Shown here: one piece after another, positions 15,745 to 24,678 of the stretch
Layout: every line of letters begins with the position of its first letter
How positions within the stretch are numbered: the first letter of the stretch is position 1
NCBI GenBank assembly: GCA_041287425.1
Contig: JBEULG010000034.1
Coordinates: forward strand, 1-64,000
Source of the DNA: JAFGSI01 sp041287425
Lineage (GTDB): Bacteria; Chloroflexota; Anaerolineae; Anaerolineales; Villigracilaceae
Length of the DNA stretch: 64,000 nucleotides
Reading direction: 5' to 3'
Program-made: the position numbers and the translations under genes
Notes under the pieces: model-generated
Database searches by the model: none
Told to the model about the DNA's origin: nothing
Seen by the model: the letters and a program-made list of their open reading frames with translations, nothing else

Positions 15745-18464
15745 TTCTTCGTCCGGGTCGCGGAGGGGCGCTGCCGCGTTGAGGCGGGCGGTTTTTCCTT
15801 GTCGCTGTCTTGGGGCGGGCGTTTTTTCCCGGACGTTCGCTTGCTCGGCTGCTTCGAGGGCTTCGGCTCTGCGGCCGGCCGGGGGGCGAACCGTTCATCG
15901 TATTTTGCCTGCACCGATTCGACTCCGGCCCCGCCCAGGGCGCGGTACACTTCCGTCCAGCGTTCGTTCTCGTCGCTCACGAAGCGCCAGTCGAGGAAGA
16001 CGTGGCATTGGTAGCCGCCCAGTTCCACATACAGGCCGCGCTCAACCAGGTCGCGGCACGGGCGGATGTATTCCAGATGGGTGACGTAATCGCGGAAGAT
16101 GGCGTAGCCCTCGGCGGGCAGGGCCAGCCCCTCGGCGAGCGTCCGCTGGACGAGGCGGCCGGAGGCCTTGTCCATGAAAGCGACCGAGGTCTTGACCCAA
16201 CCGCGCGCCTCGGCATATTTGTTGTGATAAATGACCAGGCCGCTTTCCTGCCCGGCGCGGTTAGAGAAGGCGAACACGTCTTCGTTGACGTAGCCCTCTG
16301 GGGTGTAAAGGTCGTAGAGCAGGAAGTTATCCACCTCCGAGAAGATGTGCCGCCGGTGCAGGAGCGGAAAGACTTTCCATTCGTGGCCCTTGATGAGGCC
16401 TTCGTTTGGCCATTCATCCCATTTCGGCTTGCGGAATTCCATGCCGTATTTTTCGCGGTAGCCTTCAATTTGGCCATGACCGAACATCGGCAGCCCCGGC
16501 AGGGTGGACATCAGGATGCAGACGCCGAAATACTTGTCGCCGTCGCCGAATTGTTCGGCGGCGGTCTTTTCGTCCGGGTTGTTCATGAAGTTGACGAAGC
16601 GCTTGAGGACTTGCGGGTCGAATTCCAGGACGTTTTTCATCACCTGGCGATATTTGGCGTTGTCCTCGTCGCGCAGCATGTGCATGAAGGCCGAGTTGTA
16701 AACGCGGTGCATGCCCAGGGTGCGGACGAAGTAGCCCTCCATCAGCCAAAAGGCCTCGGCGAGCAGGAGCGTGTCGGGGGCTTCGACGGCGAGGCGGTCA
16801 ACGACCTCGCGCCAGAACTCGTTGGGGATGGCAGCGTCGAATTCGGCCTGGGTCATGCCGTGTTCGGCGCGGGAGGGGATGGCGCCGCCCTGCCCGGGCA
16901 GGGGGAACCACAGGCGTTGGATGTGCTTTTTGGCCAGGGTCATGGCGGCGTCGAAGCGGATGATGGGGAAGTTGCGCGCTACGTGCAGGATGGTCTGGAT
17001 GACGGCTTCGCGCACCTCGGCTTTGGAGTAATCCAATTGGGCGGTGTCGTTCCAGGGCATGGAGGTGCCGTCGTTGCCGTGGTAGATGTAGCGCACTTCG
17101 CCGGTCGAGCGCTCAACGCGCTTGAAGACGACGGCGGCGTCGGTTCGGTCGTAGTAATGGTCCTCGATGATGACCGCCATGCGGGGGTCGTCGGAAAGGT
17201 CTTCGCTGTTGAAGGTGTAGTTGGGGTAGGGAGGGTAAGGCAACGAGAGGAACCAATCGGGGTGCTCGGCTACCCAGCGCGAATCGATGCCCATGTGGTT
17301 GGGGACCATGTCGGCGGCCAGGCGGATGCCGCGCTGCCAGGCGCGGGCGCGCAGGTTGGCGAGCGCCTCCCAGCCGCCCAAGTCGGCGGCGATATCGTAG
17401 GCGTAGAGCGAGTAGGCCGAGGCGACTGCCTCTTGGTCGCCCATGCGCTGTTTGATGCGTTGACTGGCGCGGCTGCGCTCCCACAGCCCGATCAACCACA
17501 GGCCGGTGAAGCCGCGCTCGGCCAGGAGGTCCAGTTCCTGGTCGGGGATCAGGTCGAGGGTCTTGACCCAGAATTTGTATTGGCGCGAGAGTTGTTCGAG
17601 CCAGACGTAAGAATTCTTAGCGATCAACACGCAGCGCGGCATCCAGTCGCGGTCGGGGCTGAAGCGTTCGTACTCGCCATAACCGCCGAAGGTCAGGATG
17701 GGGGCCTGGCCGGCAAAACCGCCGGCAAACGCGCCGCGGATGACGTCTTCTTTCAGGTGGTCAATGCCGCGCAGGATGCGCAAGACGAATTGTTCGCCCA
17801 GGAGCGCCCCCCAGCGCTGGAGCAGGTATTCGAGTTGGGCGGTCAGGGAGTGGGGGGACACCCGCGCCGGCGCAGCCAGGGCGTCGAACAGCGTCTCGCC
17901 GCCGGCGCCGAAGGCGGGCCCGGCGTGGAAGAATTCCTGCAACCTGTTCAGGATGAGCGGATAGGCGGTCTTTTCGCGCAGTTCCCGGTCGTCGAACAGT
18001 TGGCGGTAGGGGGCGTAGGCCGGATTGGCGTTGGCCAGATGGAGGAGAATCATCTCTTCCAGCGTGGACTGACGGTGGGGCGTGCCGGCCGTTTCCAGGT
18101 CCAGGTAGGCGCGGGGACTCAATTCGCCGCGTTGGACGGCCAGGGGAGGAAACTCCTCGGTGAATTTCAGCAGAGCCGTTTCGGTATCCAGGCCGCTGAG
18201 CGTTTCCAGGGCGCGGCGCATGACGCCGGGGTTTTGCCGTTCGTATTGACGGATGAGGATGTGCATGATTTCGTCAATCAGTCCCATGGCGTTGATATCG
18301 CTGGCGGGGACCGGTCGCCCGTCTAGCCGGCTGATCGCCTCGGCGAAGCGCCGGGCGGCGGCGAAGTCGGCCAGGATGACGTTGCCGTTCAGGGCAAACA
18401 GGCCTTCGTCGAACTGGTATCGTTGGCGTGCCTGCCGGGAGACGTGAAATTCGTATTGATTCAT
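15741..18464 (-). CDS. GH13 alpha-amylase-family glycoside hydrolase
   Basis: Cytosolic protein of 907 residues. The (beta/alpha)8 domain starts near residue 330. The GH13 signature regions are visible in order: DMVPNHMG (region I), IIRFDAAM (region II, nucleophile Asp), LLLAEAFW (region III, acid/base Glu) and FMNNPDE (region IV, transition-state Asp). The first 330 residues form a helical domain I do not recognise, and the last 70 are a Ser/Lys/Pro tail. No signal peptide, so it acts on intracellular alpha-glucans or malto-oligosaccharides. Start at 18464 (MNQYEFHVSRQ) is preferred over an upstream extension that lacks an SD. Coupled by ATGA to the membrane protein gene. Confidence 0.85.
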   Translation of the reverse strand: MNQYEFHVSRQARQRYQFDEGLFALNGNVILADFAAARRFAEAISRLDGRPVPASDINAMGLIDEIMHILIRQYERQNPGVMRRALETLSGLDTETALLKFTEEFPPLAVQRGELSPRAYLDLETAGTPHRQSTLEEMILLHLANANPAYAPYRQLFDDRELREKTAYPLILNRLQEFFHAGPAFGAGGETLFDALAAPARVSPHSLTAQLEYLLQRWGALLGEQFVLRILRGIDHLKEDVIRGAFAGGFAGQAPILTFGGYGEYERFSPDRDWMPRCVLIAKNSYVWLEQLSRQYKFWVKTLDLIPDQELDLLAERGFTGLWLIGLWERSRASQRIKQRMGDQEAVASAYSLYAYDIAADLGGWEALANLRARAWQRGIRLAADMVPNHMGIDSRWVAEHPDWFLSLPYPPYPNYTFNSEDLSDDPRMAVIIEDHYYDRTDAAVVFKRVERSTGEVRYIYHGNDGTSMPWNDTAQLDYSKAEVREAVIQTILHVARNFPIIRFDAAMTLAKKHIQRLWFPLPGQGGAIPSRAEHGMTQAEFDAAIPNEFWREVVDRLAVEAPDTLLLAEAFWLMEGYFVRTLGMHRVYNSAFMHMLRDEDNAKYRQVMKNVLEFDPQVLKRFVNFMNNPDEKTAAEQFGDGDKYFGVCILMSTLPGLPMFGHGQIEGYREKYGMEFRKPKWDEWPNEGLIKGHEWKVFPLLHRRHIFSEVDNFLLYDLYTPEGYVNEDVFAFSNRAGQESGLVIYHNKYAEARGWVKTSVAFMDKASGRLVQRTLAEGLALPAEGYAIFRDYVTHLEYIRPCRDLVERGLYVELGGYQCHVFLDWRFVSDENERWTEVYRALGGAGVESVQAKYDERFAPRPAAEPKPSKQPSKRTSGKKRPPQDSDKEKPPASTRQRPSATRTKK

Positions 18465-18563
18465 TTTGCCTCGTTGGGGAGGAAAATCATTTGCGTCGCG
18501 GCTTTGTTTTTCTGCTCGCTCAATCATACTCTATTTGGGAGTAATCAAAAAGACAATTTCGAG

Positions 18564-18569
18564 TATACT
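18564..18569 (+). promoter_or_regulatory. -10 box TATACT close to histidine kinase start
   Basis: TATACT ends 12 nt before the ATG of the kinase gene, which would leave a leader of only about 5 nt. There is no SD in that space. No clear -35 hexamer. Confidence 0.45.
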
Positions 18570-18581
18570 TTATAGCGTCCC

Positions 18582-20867
18582 ATGATCGTCAACGCCGATT
18601 TGCTTTTTGTTGCTCTACTGGCCGTCGAGAGCCTGGTGTATCTGACTTTGATTTTCCAGGTTCTCCGCCAGCGCGCCGGGCAGGAGGAGGCCGCCTCGCT
18701 GTTGAGTCTCTATGCGCTGGCCGCGCTTCTGTTGGGGGTCTTCGAGGCGCTCTGGCGCTTGAATCTCTTGCCGTTGACGGGGGAGATGGTCTGGCATTTT
18801 CAGACCTACGGTGTGCTTTTTCTGGCCGTCTTGCTGGTTTTGAACAACCGGGCTTTTTTGCGCCTGTCTGGCCGAAGCCTATGGCTGGGAATGGGAGCGG
18901 TGTTGTTTGTGCTGGTGGCGCTTTTCTCCGGCCGGGTCTTTCCGCTGCCCGAAGTCCTGTGGCCGGATACTCCTTACCAGATTCCGGGCAACCGGCTGAG
19001 TTTTTTCGTTCTCCTGCTGGGCTGGCTCATTTTCTTCGCCACCGCCACGCTGACGACCCGCGCCGTCTATCGCCGCACCCGTCAGCCGCTGCACCGCAAC
19101 CGTCTCAGTTACTGGTTGCCCGTTCTGTTGCTGCTGGCCGCCAACGACACCCTGATCCTGAGTGGACGGAATGCCTGGGGCGGCGTGTTGCGCCTGCTGG
19201 CTGCCTGGCTGATGACGTATATGCTGATCAGGCACCGTCTGCCCGACGCCCATCGTATCTTCCGCGAGACGGCGAGCGTTTTGTTGGGAATTGCATTGCT
19301 GGCCGGGGCGTATGCGGCCGGTTATTTCCTGCTCGGCCGTTTGCCCGAATTGCTGCCCGGCTATGATCCGTTCCTGACCGGTTTTGCGCTCGTCAGCCTT
19401 TTGGTCGTCGTTTGTCTGGCGCTGTTTGGCATGTTGCGCCGCCTCGTCTATCGTTTAATGCCGGTGGAGAGTTACAACCCCAGCCAGACCTTGCGCGATT
19501 ACAGCATCTCCATCAGCAACATTCTGGATGTCGAACGGCTGGCGACGGTCGCCGTGGGCCTGATTATCGAGGCGATGGACATCCGGCGCGGCTTTTTGTT
19601 CCTGGTGGACAAGGACACCGATTTGCATGGGCGGGTGACCTACCGCTTGCGGGCGGTTCGTGGGGCGGGCGAGCGGCCGCTGCGAGTCGGCGTGCTGAGC
19701 GCTTCCGGACCCTTTGCCCGTTTCTTCGCCCAGGGGCATCGTCCTCTCCTGCAGTATGATGTGGATATGCTGCCCGAGTTCCGCCAGGGGCCGGCCTCCG
19801 AGCGCGAATGGCTGAGCAGCCTGGATACCGAAGTCTATGTTCCCATCTTCGCCAAGAAGGAATGGATTGGCATGCTGGCGCTGGGAGCCAAATCGTCGGG
19901 CAACCGCTACACGGATGACGACCTCAACGTCCTCACCACCCTGGCCAACCAGACCGCCGTCGCTCTCGAGAACGCCCGCCTGGTCGAGAATCTGATTCGC
20001 CTGAACCAGGAGATTCGCCAGGCCTATCAGGCCCTCGACCGCGCCAACCGCAACCTGGAGCGTCTTGATCAAACCAAGTCGGATTTCATCAGCATCGCCT
20101 CCCATGAGTTGCGCACTCCCCTGACCGTCCTGCGCGGCTACACCGAAATGCTGCTCGAAGACCCGACCATCAAAGAGAATCCGTATCATTATCAGACCAT
20201 CGAAGGCATTCACAAAGGCACCCTGCGGCTGCACGAGATCATGGATTCGATGTTCGACATCGCCCAAATCGATACCCGCACGCTTGAACTTTCCTGGCAG
20301 GCGGTGGATGTGCCCGATTTGATTCGCTCGGTCTGCGGCAGTATGGCGCCGGCGCTCAAGGAGCGCGGTCAGACTCTGACCCTCGACCTGCCCGCCCTGC
20401 CGGCCATCAAAGCCGACCCGAAGACTCTGCGCAAGGTCTTTCAACATTTGTTGAGCAATGCCATTAAATTCACCCCCAACGGCGGCAAGATTACCATCCT
20501 GGGACGGGCGCTGGTGCCCAATCAGCGCGATTTGCCGGAAGGTGGGGTCGAGATTGTGGTCGCCGATACCGGGGTGGGCGTCGCCCCCGAATACCACGAT
20601 TTGATTTTCACCAAATTCTACCAGCCCGAAGAGGACCTCAACAAACACTCGACCGGCAAGACCAAGTTCAAAGGTTCCGGGGCGGGATTGGGGCTGGCGC
20701 TCTCGCGCGGCATCGTCGAGGCCCACGGCGGACGCATCTGGGTCGAGTCGCCGGGCTACGACGAAGTCACCTGTCCGGGCAGCCAATTCCACGTGGTCTT
20801 GCCGCTGCGCCGCCAGGGCGAGAGCGAGACGGTGCGCATTTCGGAGGGGGCGCGCTTGAAATTGTGA
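18582..20867 (+). CDS. Sensor histidine kinase, 7TM-GAF-HisKA-HATPase
   Basis: 761 residues. The N-terminal 290 residues hold about eight hydrophobic spans, a membrane sensor module. A GAF-type domain (about 305-460) follows, then a short coiled coil, HisKA with phospho-acceptor H508 in SHELRTPLTVLRGY, and HATPase_c with N box NAIKFTPNGG, G1 box VVADTGVGV and G2 box GSGAGLGLALSR. It should autophosphorylate in response to an unknown membrane or cytosolic signal. No response regulator is adjacent, so it is an orphan in this window. It lacks an SD and has a -10 box 12 nt upstream, suggesting near-leaderless expression. Confidence 0.92.
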   Translation: MIVNADLLFVALLAVESLVYLTLIFQVLRQRAGQEEAASLLSLYALAALLLGVFEALWRLNLLPLTGEMVWHFQTYGVLFLAVLLVLNNRAFLRLSGRSLWLGMGAVLFVLVALFSGRVFPLPEVLWPDTPYQIPGNRLSFFVLLLGWLIFFATATLTTRAVYRRTRQPLHRNRLSYWLPVLLLLAANDTLILSGRNAWGGVLRLLAAWLMTYMLIRHRLPDAHRIFRETASVLLGIALLAGAYAAGYFLLGRLPELLPGYDPFLTGFALVSLLVVVCLALFGMLRRLVYRLMPVESYNPSQTLRDYSISISNILDVERLATVAVGLIIEAMDIRRGFLFLVDKDTDLHGRVTYRLRAVRGAGERPLRVGVLSASGPFARFFAQGHRPLLQYDVDMLPEFRQGPASEREWLSSLDTEVYVPIFAKKEWIGMLALGAKSSGNRYTDDDLNVLTTLANQTAVALENARLVENLIRLNQEIRQAYQALDRANRNLERLDQTKSDFISIASHELRTPLTVLRGYTEMLLEDPTIKENPYHYQTIEGIHKGTLRLHEIMDSMFDIAQIDTRTLELSWQAVDVPDLIRSVCGSMAPALKERGQTLTLDLPALPAIKADPKTLRKVFQHLLSNAIKFTPNGGKITILGRALVPNQRDLPEGGVEIVVADTGVGVAPEYHDLIFTKFYQPEEDLNKHSTGKTKFKGSGAGLGLALSRGIVEAHGGRIWVESPGYDEVTCPGSQFHVVLPLRRQGESETVRISEGARLKL

Positions 20868-20882
20868 GGCCGAAATTCCTAC

Positions 20883-20911
20883 TTGACAACTCTGAATTTA
20901 GGCTTTATCAT
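20883..20911 (+). promoter_or_regulatory. Strong sigma70-type promoter for csp gene
   Basis: TTGACA (20883-20888), 17 nt, TATCAT (20906-20911), an almost perfect sigma70 promoter just after the kinase stop. It implies a leader of about 130 nt for the cold-shock gene. Confidence 0.75.
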
Positions 20912-20958
20912 AGCCTTTGTAAGATGCCAGTCAGTTCACGTTGGAAGAGAAGAGCAGT

Positions 20959-20992
20959 GACCCGCGGTTTCTTGCGCGGGTCGTTTCTTTTT
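20959..20992 (+). terminator. Intrinsic terminator inside the csp leader
   Basis: Stem GACCCGCG / CGCGGGTC (20959-20966 and 20975-20982, 8-nt loop) followed by GTTTCTTTTT. It stands downstream of the strong promoter and 60 nt before the csp ATG, so it either ends kinase transcripts or acts as an attenuator in the csp leader. Confidence 0.75.
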
Positions 20993-21050
20993 GATCGTCC
21001 GATGGAACGGCCTGTCACCTCCATAATTCTTTTGCTAAAAGGAGCAAACA

Positions 21051-21260
21051 ATGTCTGAACGTATCATCGGCACGGTCAAATGGTTCAACGGCGGCAAGGG
21101 CTACGGCTTCATCGCCCGCGACGGCGGCCCGGATGTTTTCGTCCATTACTCTGCCATCCAGAGCGACGGCTTTCGCACCCTCGAGGAAGGCCAGCGGGTC
21201 GAATTCGCGGTCGAACAGGGCCAGAAGGGCCCGCAGGCGGTCCGGGTGACTGTTCTCTAG
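21051..21260 (+). CDS. csp: CspA-family cold shock protein
   Basis: Complete cold-shock domain of 69 residues. RNP1 KGYGFIAR and RNP2 DVFVHYSAI are intact, with the aromatic residues that stack on single-stranded RNA. Such proteins melt RNA secondary structure and some act as transcription antiterminators. SD AAAGGAG lies 7 nt before the ATG. The leader contains a terminator hairpin, which would suit autoregulation by antitermination. Monocistronic between two terminators. Confidence 0.95.
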   Translation: MSERIIGTVKWFNGGKGYGFIARDGGPDVFVHYSAIQSDGFRTLEEGQRVEFAVEQGQKGPQAVRVTVL

Positions 21261-21280
21261 CCGAAAACACAAAACACATT

Positions 21281-21315
21281 GAAGGACCCGTTCTCTGTCA
21301 GGGAACGGGTCCTTC
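21281..21315. terminator. Hairpin between csp and GNAT gene
   Basis: Perfect 13-bp stem, arms GAAGGACCCGTTC (21281-21293) and its complement (21303-21315), 9-nt loop. It lies between convergent genes. The T tracts on either side are weak, so efficiency is uncertain. Its GGACCCGTTC core resembles the 14014-14052 stem. Confidence 0.7.
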
Positions 21316-21339
21316 GATTCCGAGTCGGGGGCAGTTTTA

Positions 21340-22473
21340 TCAGGCTATGCTCCGCCGGTAAACGCGGTGATTCTTGTATTCCACGCCGTTCAAATTCTTG
21401 AGGTCGGCGCGCATCTGACGGGTCGTTTCGGCCACCTGAGTCATCTCGACATGCTCGAATTGATTGAATCCGAAGACGGTTTGGGCCATTTCGTAATACA
21501 GCAGGGCATTGCCGCCCAGGCCCTGGTATTCAGGCAGGATGCCCATCCCGTTGCCGGAGATGGTTTTGGTACGGCGCATTTCGAGCAGGATGTCGATGAT
21601 GCCGAAGGGGAAGAGCCGGCCGCGGGCGCGCTGCAGGGCGGCAGAAACATCCGGAAAGGCAAACAGGAAGCCCACGATTTCGTCGCCGTGCAGGATGATC
21701 TTGATCAGGCGGTGATCGGCGACCAGGAAGACGTTGTCAACAGCATACTGGATATCTCCTGCCGAGAAGGGGTAATATTCCCAGTTGTAGATGAAGGCTT
21801 TGTTGTAGGCCCGACCGATGCGAGGCGCCCATTGGATGAGTTCGCGCTTGGAGCGGAATTGCTTGACCTGCAGGCGGCCGCGCTCCTTGACGCGCTGAGC
21901 GATGCGCTCCACCCGCTCCGGCAGCCGGAACGACTCGGCCGGCAGGTAGCAGGAGACGAAATCCACCTCCTTCTCGAAACCCAGCGCCTCGATCAGGCGG
22001 GGATAGTAATCATAGTTGTAATTCGTCATCGTCATCATCTGACGGTGTTCGAAACCCTTGACCAGGATTCCGTAGCCGTCGAAAGGGGAGAGGCCCTTTG
22101 GTCCGATGACGGTATCCAGGCCGCGCTTGCGCGCCCAGTCGAAGACGGTTTCAAAGAGGGCGTTGGCCACTTCCTGGTCGTTGATGCTGTCGAAGGCGTA
22201 GAAATGCGCCTTGCGGGTGTTGTGATAGGCGTTGAAGGGTTCGTTCTCGGCGGCACAGATACGGCCAACCACCTCGCCATCCTGAATGGCCAGGAAGAAA
22301 TCCGCCTCGGAGTGCTCGAAGAAGGGGTGTTTCTTGCGGTTGAGCGGCAGGTAGGCGTCCACGTAAAGCGGCGGAACCCACTGTGGGCATCCCTCGTAGA
22401 GTTTATAGTAGAATTCAACGAAACGCTTGACCTGCGCCCTGTTTTCCGTGTCAACTTTTTCGATGGTTACCAT
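21340..22473 (-). CDS. GNAT-fold acyltransferase-like protein (377 aa)
   Basis: Protein of 377 residues with two N-acyltransferase-like halves. The first (about 1-180) begins with the pattern QVKRFVEFYYKLY..PQWVPP, known from a widespread family of uncharacterised proteins with the acyl-CoA N-acyltransferase fold. The second (about 200-370) has GNGMGILPEYQGLGGNALLYYEM, where an acetyl-CoA pyrophosphate loop (Q/RxxGxG/A) is expected. No membrane part. Strong SD AAAGGAG before ATG 22473. Substrate unknown. Confidence 0.7.
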   Translation of the reverse strand: MVTIEKVDTENRAQVKRFVEFYYKLYEGCPQWVPPLYVDAYLPLNRKKHPFFEHSEADFFLAIQDGEVVGRICAAENEPFNAYHNTRKAHFYAFDSINDQEVANALFETVFDWARKRGLDTVIGPKGLSPFDGYGILVKGFEHRQMMTMTNYNYDYYPRLIEALGFEKEVDFVSCYLPAESFRLPERVERIAQRVKERGRLQVKQFRSKRELIQWAPRIGRAYNKAFIYNWEYYPFSAGDIQYAVDNVFLVADHRLIKIILHGDEIVGFLFAFPDVSAALQRARGRLFPFGIIDILLEMRRTKTISGNGMGILPEYQGLGGNALLYYEMAQTVFGFNQFEHVEMTQVAETTRQMRADLKNLNGVEYKNHRVYRRSIA

Positions 22474-22576
22474 GGCCGTCTCCTTTGACCGATATGGGGA
22501 ACGTTCTTAAGTATATAACACCTTTGGCAGAGGCGGTGTGGCTTGCTGCGTTTTTTTTCTGGAAAGGAGAGTGACG

Positions 22577-22786
22577 ATGAGTCTCGGACGTGTGCTGATT
22601 TGCATTCTGTTTCCGCCGCTGGCGGTGCTGGACAAGGGCTGCGGCGCAATTCTTCTGACGACGATTCTGACCCTCGTCGGCTGGCTGCCGGGGGTGATTG
22701 CCGCCATCCTCTTCAATCGTCCTGCCAAGACGGTCGTGATCGTGAAAGAAAAGGCCGTCAAACATCCCTCATCGAAGGAGACATGA
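22577..22786 (+). CDS. Pmp3/YqaE-family small membrane protein
   Basis: 69 residues. Two hydrophobic spans: LGRVLICILFPPLAVLDKGCG, with the family's conserved PPLAV turn, then ILLTTILTLVGWLPGVIAAIL with the conserved GWLPGVIHA-like motif. Pmp3 proteins influence membrane potential and stress tolerance. The start at 22577 is set by SD AAAGGAG; an in-frame extension to 22538 has none. The basic tail (KTVVIVKEKAVKHPSSKE) is longer than in many homologs. The DUF4342 gene follows after 1 nt. Confidence 0.88.
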   Translation: MSLGRVLICILFPPLAVLDKGCGAILLTTILTLVGWLPGVIAAILFNRPAKTVVIVKEKAVKHPSSKET

Positions 22787-22787
22787 G

Positions 22788-23033
22788 ATGTCCGAACCGT
22801 ACACAGAGGAGTTTCGCGTCAGCGGTGAAGAGTTGCTGGCCAAAATCAAACAATTGATTCACGCGGGCAACATCCGGCGCGTCATCATCAAAGACCGGGA
22901 GGAGAAAGTGTTGATGGAGTTCCCGCTCACCTTTGGCGTGGTGGGCCTGGTGTTGGCCCCCACCCTGGCGGCGGTCGGGGCCATCGCCGCCCTGGTCGGC
23001 GAGGCGACGGTGGTGGTGGAAAAAACGGCCTGA
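22788..23033 (+). CDS. DUF4342-family protein
   Basis: 81 residues. The N-terminal half EEFRVSGEELLAKIKQLI..GNIRRVIIK matches the DUF4342 pattern, and the second half is a glycine/valine-rich hydrophobic segment (FPLTFGVVGLVLAPTLAAVGAIAALVG) that probably enters the membrane. Function unknown. SD AAGGAG overlaps the end of the Pmp3 gene, 1 nt apart, so the two are made together. Confidence 0.85.
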   Translation: MSEPYTEEFRVSGEELLAKIKQLIHAGNIRRVIIKDREEKVLMEFPLTFGVVGLVLAPTLAAVGAIAALVGEATVVVEKTA

Positions 23034-23049
23034 AGCCGCCTCTCCGGCA

Positions 23050-24252
23050 ATGCGCATCGATCTCCGCCGCATCTTTGTGACTGTCAGCCTGGTCGCTTTG
23101 CCCGTTTCCTACCTGCTTCTATACGGGAGAATGTTGAGCGACCCGGTCCAGGCGACGGGCGCCGATTTCATCGCCTTCTATGCCGCTGGCCGGATTGCCC
23201 GCCAGGAAGGGCCGGCGCGGGTTTACGATGTGAGGCTCCAACAGAAATATGAGGAACAGGTACTCGGCTTCGAAATAGCCGCCGAGGACACCAATCCCTT
23301 TCCTCATCCTCCCTTCGTCATCCCTCTCGTTCAAGCGGCGGCGGGCGAGCGCTACATTCCGTCCTTCCTGGCCTGGACCGGGATGATGACCGTCCTGCTG
23401 ATTCTGGCGGCGCGGGCCTTGCTGGAGTCCACCGGCGGGCAATTCGCGCCCCCCGAACGGCGACTTTTGCTGGCGGGTGTTGTGCTCTTCTTTCCCGCTT
23501 TTGTCAGCCTCATCAACGGCCAGAACAGCGCCCTGCTTCTGCTGGGGGGCGGTTTGTGGCTTTGGGGGTGGTTTTCGGGGCGCGATTGGCTGGCGGGCCT
23601 GGGGCTGGCTGTGATGGCGGTCCGCCCGCATCTGGCGCTGCCGCTGGCGCTGCCGTTTATTTTTCGGCGAGGCGGCATTTTCCTGTGGTTCGGGGTCGGA
23701 TGCGGCGCGCTGGCGCTCTTCAGCCTGGCGTATGTTGGCCGGGACGGAATTGAGGGCTTTGTACGCATGCTGTTTCTCAGCGGGAGCGGCCAGGCCTATC
23801 ACATCAACGAAAATAGAATGATCAACTTTTTGGGGCTGTTGCTGCGGCTCTTCCCTCAAGCGTCCGCCTCTTGCCTGCGGTTGATCGCCTGGATCGCTTA
23901 TGGCGCGGCGGCCCTGGGCCTGTGTTTTTGGTGGAGGCGCTGCCCCACCCTGGGCTGGCGCGAGGCCGGGACGGCTGTCCTGCTGGCCCTGTTCACAGCC
24001 CCGCACCTGCACTTCCACGACCTGACGCTGTTGCTCGTCCCGTTGACGGGGTTGTGCGTGCTGCTGGCCGCGAAATGGCCCGCCGCGGCCGTTCTTCCGC
24101 TCGCGGCTTCTTTTGCGCTCCTCTTCGGTTATTTTTCCCCGCTGCTGCAATATAGCATTCCCTATCTGTTGATGGTGTTTCTCCTTTTGGGCTTGTGGTT
24201 TCCTGATAAAATCGGGCGCAGCAATCAATCTTTGGCGGAGGCCGATCCATGA
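23050..24252 (+). CDS. GT87/DUF2029-like polytopic glycosyltransferase
   Basis: 400 residues with about ten hydrophobic spans. The first outer loop has DFIAFYAAGRIA, the Asp-containing motif of the GT87 / mannosyltransferase PimE-like family, which uses polyprenyl-phosphate sugars. FPHPPFVIPL and INGQNSALLLLGG later in the chain also fit the family (pattern GQNS/T). It would add sugars to a lipid or glycan outside the membrane. Start ATG 23050 gives a normal N-terminus; the longer frame overlaps the DUF4342 gene. TGA overlaps the next ATG (ATGA). Confidence 0.72.
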   Translation: MRIDLRRIFVTVSLVALPVSYLLLYGRMLSDPVQATGADFIAFYAAGRIARQEGPARVYDVRLQQKYEEQVLGFEIAAEDTNPFPHPPFVIPLVQAAAGERYIPSFLAWTGMMTVLLILAARALLESTGGQFAPPERRLLLAGVVLFFPAFVSLINGQNSALLLLGGGLWLWGWFSGRDWLAGLGLAVMAVRPHLALPLALPFIFRRGGIFLWFGVGCGALALFSLAYVGRDGIEGFVRMLFLSGSGQAYHINENRMINFLGLLLRLFPQASASCLRLIAWIAYGAAALGLCFWWRRCPTLGWREAGTAVLLALFTAPHLHFHDLTLLLVPLTGLCVLLAAKWPAAAVLPLAASFALLFGYFSPLLQYSIPYLLMVFLLLGLWFPDKIGRSNQSLAEADP

Positions 24253-24668
24253 AATCCTATCGAAAAGAATTGTGGTTCAACCTTCCCAGCCGGCGCGGCT
24301 TCGTCAACATCACGGACGAAGTGGAACGCTGCCTGAAAGAGAGCGGCATCCAGGAGGGGCTGGTGCTGGTCAATGCCATGCATATTACCGCCTCGGTTTT
24401 CATCAACGATGACGAGTCGGGTTTGCATCACGACTACGAGGAGTGGCTGGAGAAACTCGCCCCGCATGAACCGGTGGAGAAATATTGGCACAATCGAACC
24501 GGCGAGGACAACGCCGACGCTCACCTCAAGCGTCAGGTGATGGGGCGCGAGGTGGTGGTTGCCGTCACAAACGGACGGCTGGACTTCGGCCCCTGGGAGC
24601 AGATTTTCTACGGGGAGTTCGACGGCCGGCGGCGGAAGCGCGTCCTCATCAAAATCATCGGCGAATAG
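24249..24668 (+). CDS. YjbQ/UPF0047 family protein (copy 1)
   Basis: 139 residues. The family pattern is clear: LVNAMHITASVFINDDESGLH near residue 40, then DNADAHLKRQVMGREVVV and GRLDFGPWEQIFYGEFDG, containing the conserved His residues and GxWQ/E motif. YjbQ proteins have been reported to have weak thiamine-phosphate synthase activity, but the physiological role is unsettled. Coupled by ATGA to the GT87-like gene. A second, different copy lies at 52515-52934. Confidence 0.92.
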   Translation: MKSYRKELWFNLPSRRGFVNITDEVERCLKESGIQEGLVLVNAMHITASVFINDDESGLHHDYEEWLEKLAPHEPVEKYWHNRTGEDNADAHLKRQVMGREVVVAVTNGRLDFGPWEQIFYGEFDGRRRKRVLIKIIGE

Positions 24669-24678
24669 CGCCGCCGTC

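Noticed and set aside
15810..18326. Plus-strand open frame of 838 codons
   Set aside because: It is antisense to the GH13 gene, whose four catalytic regions are intact; the frame is a by-product of GC-rich codon use.
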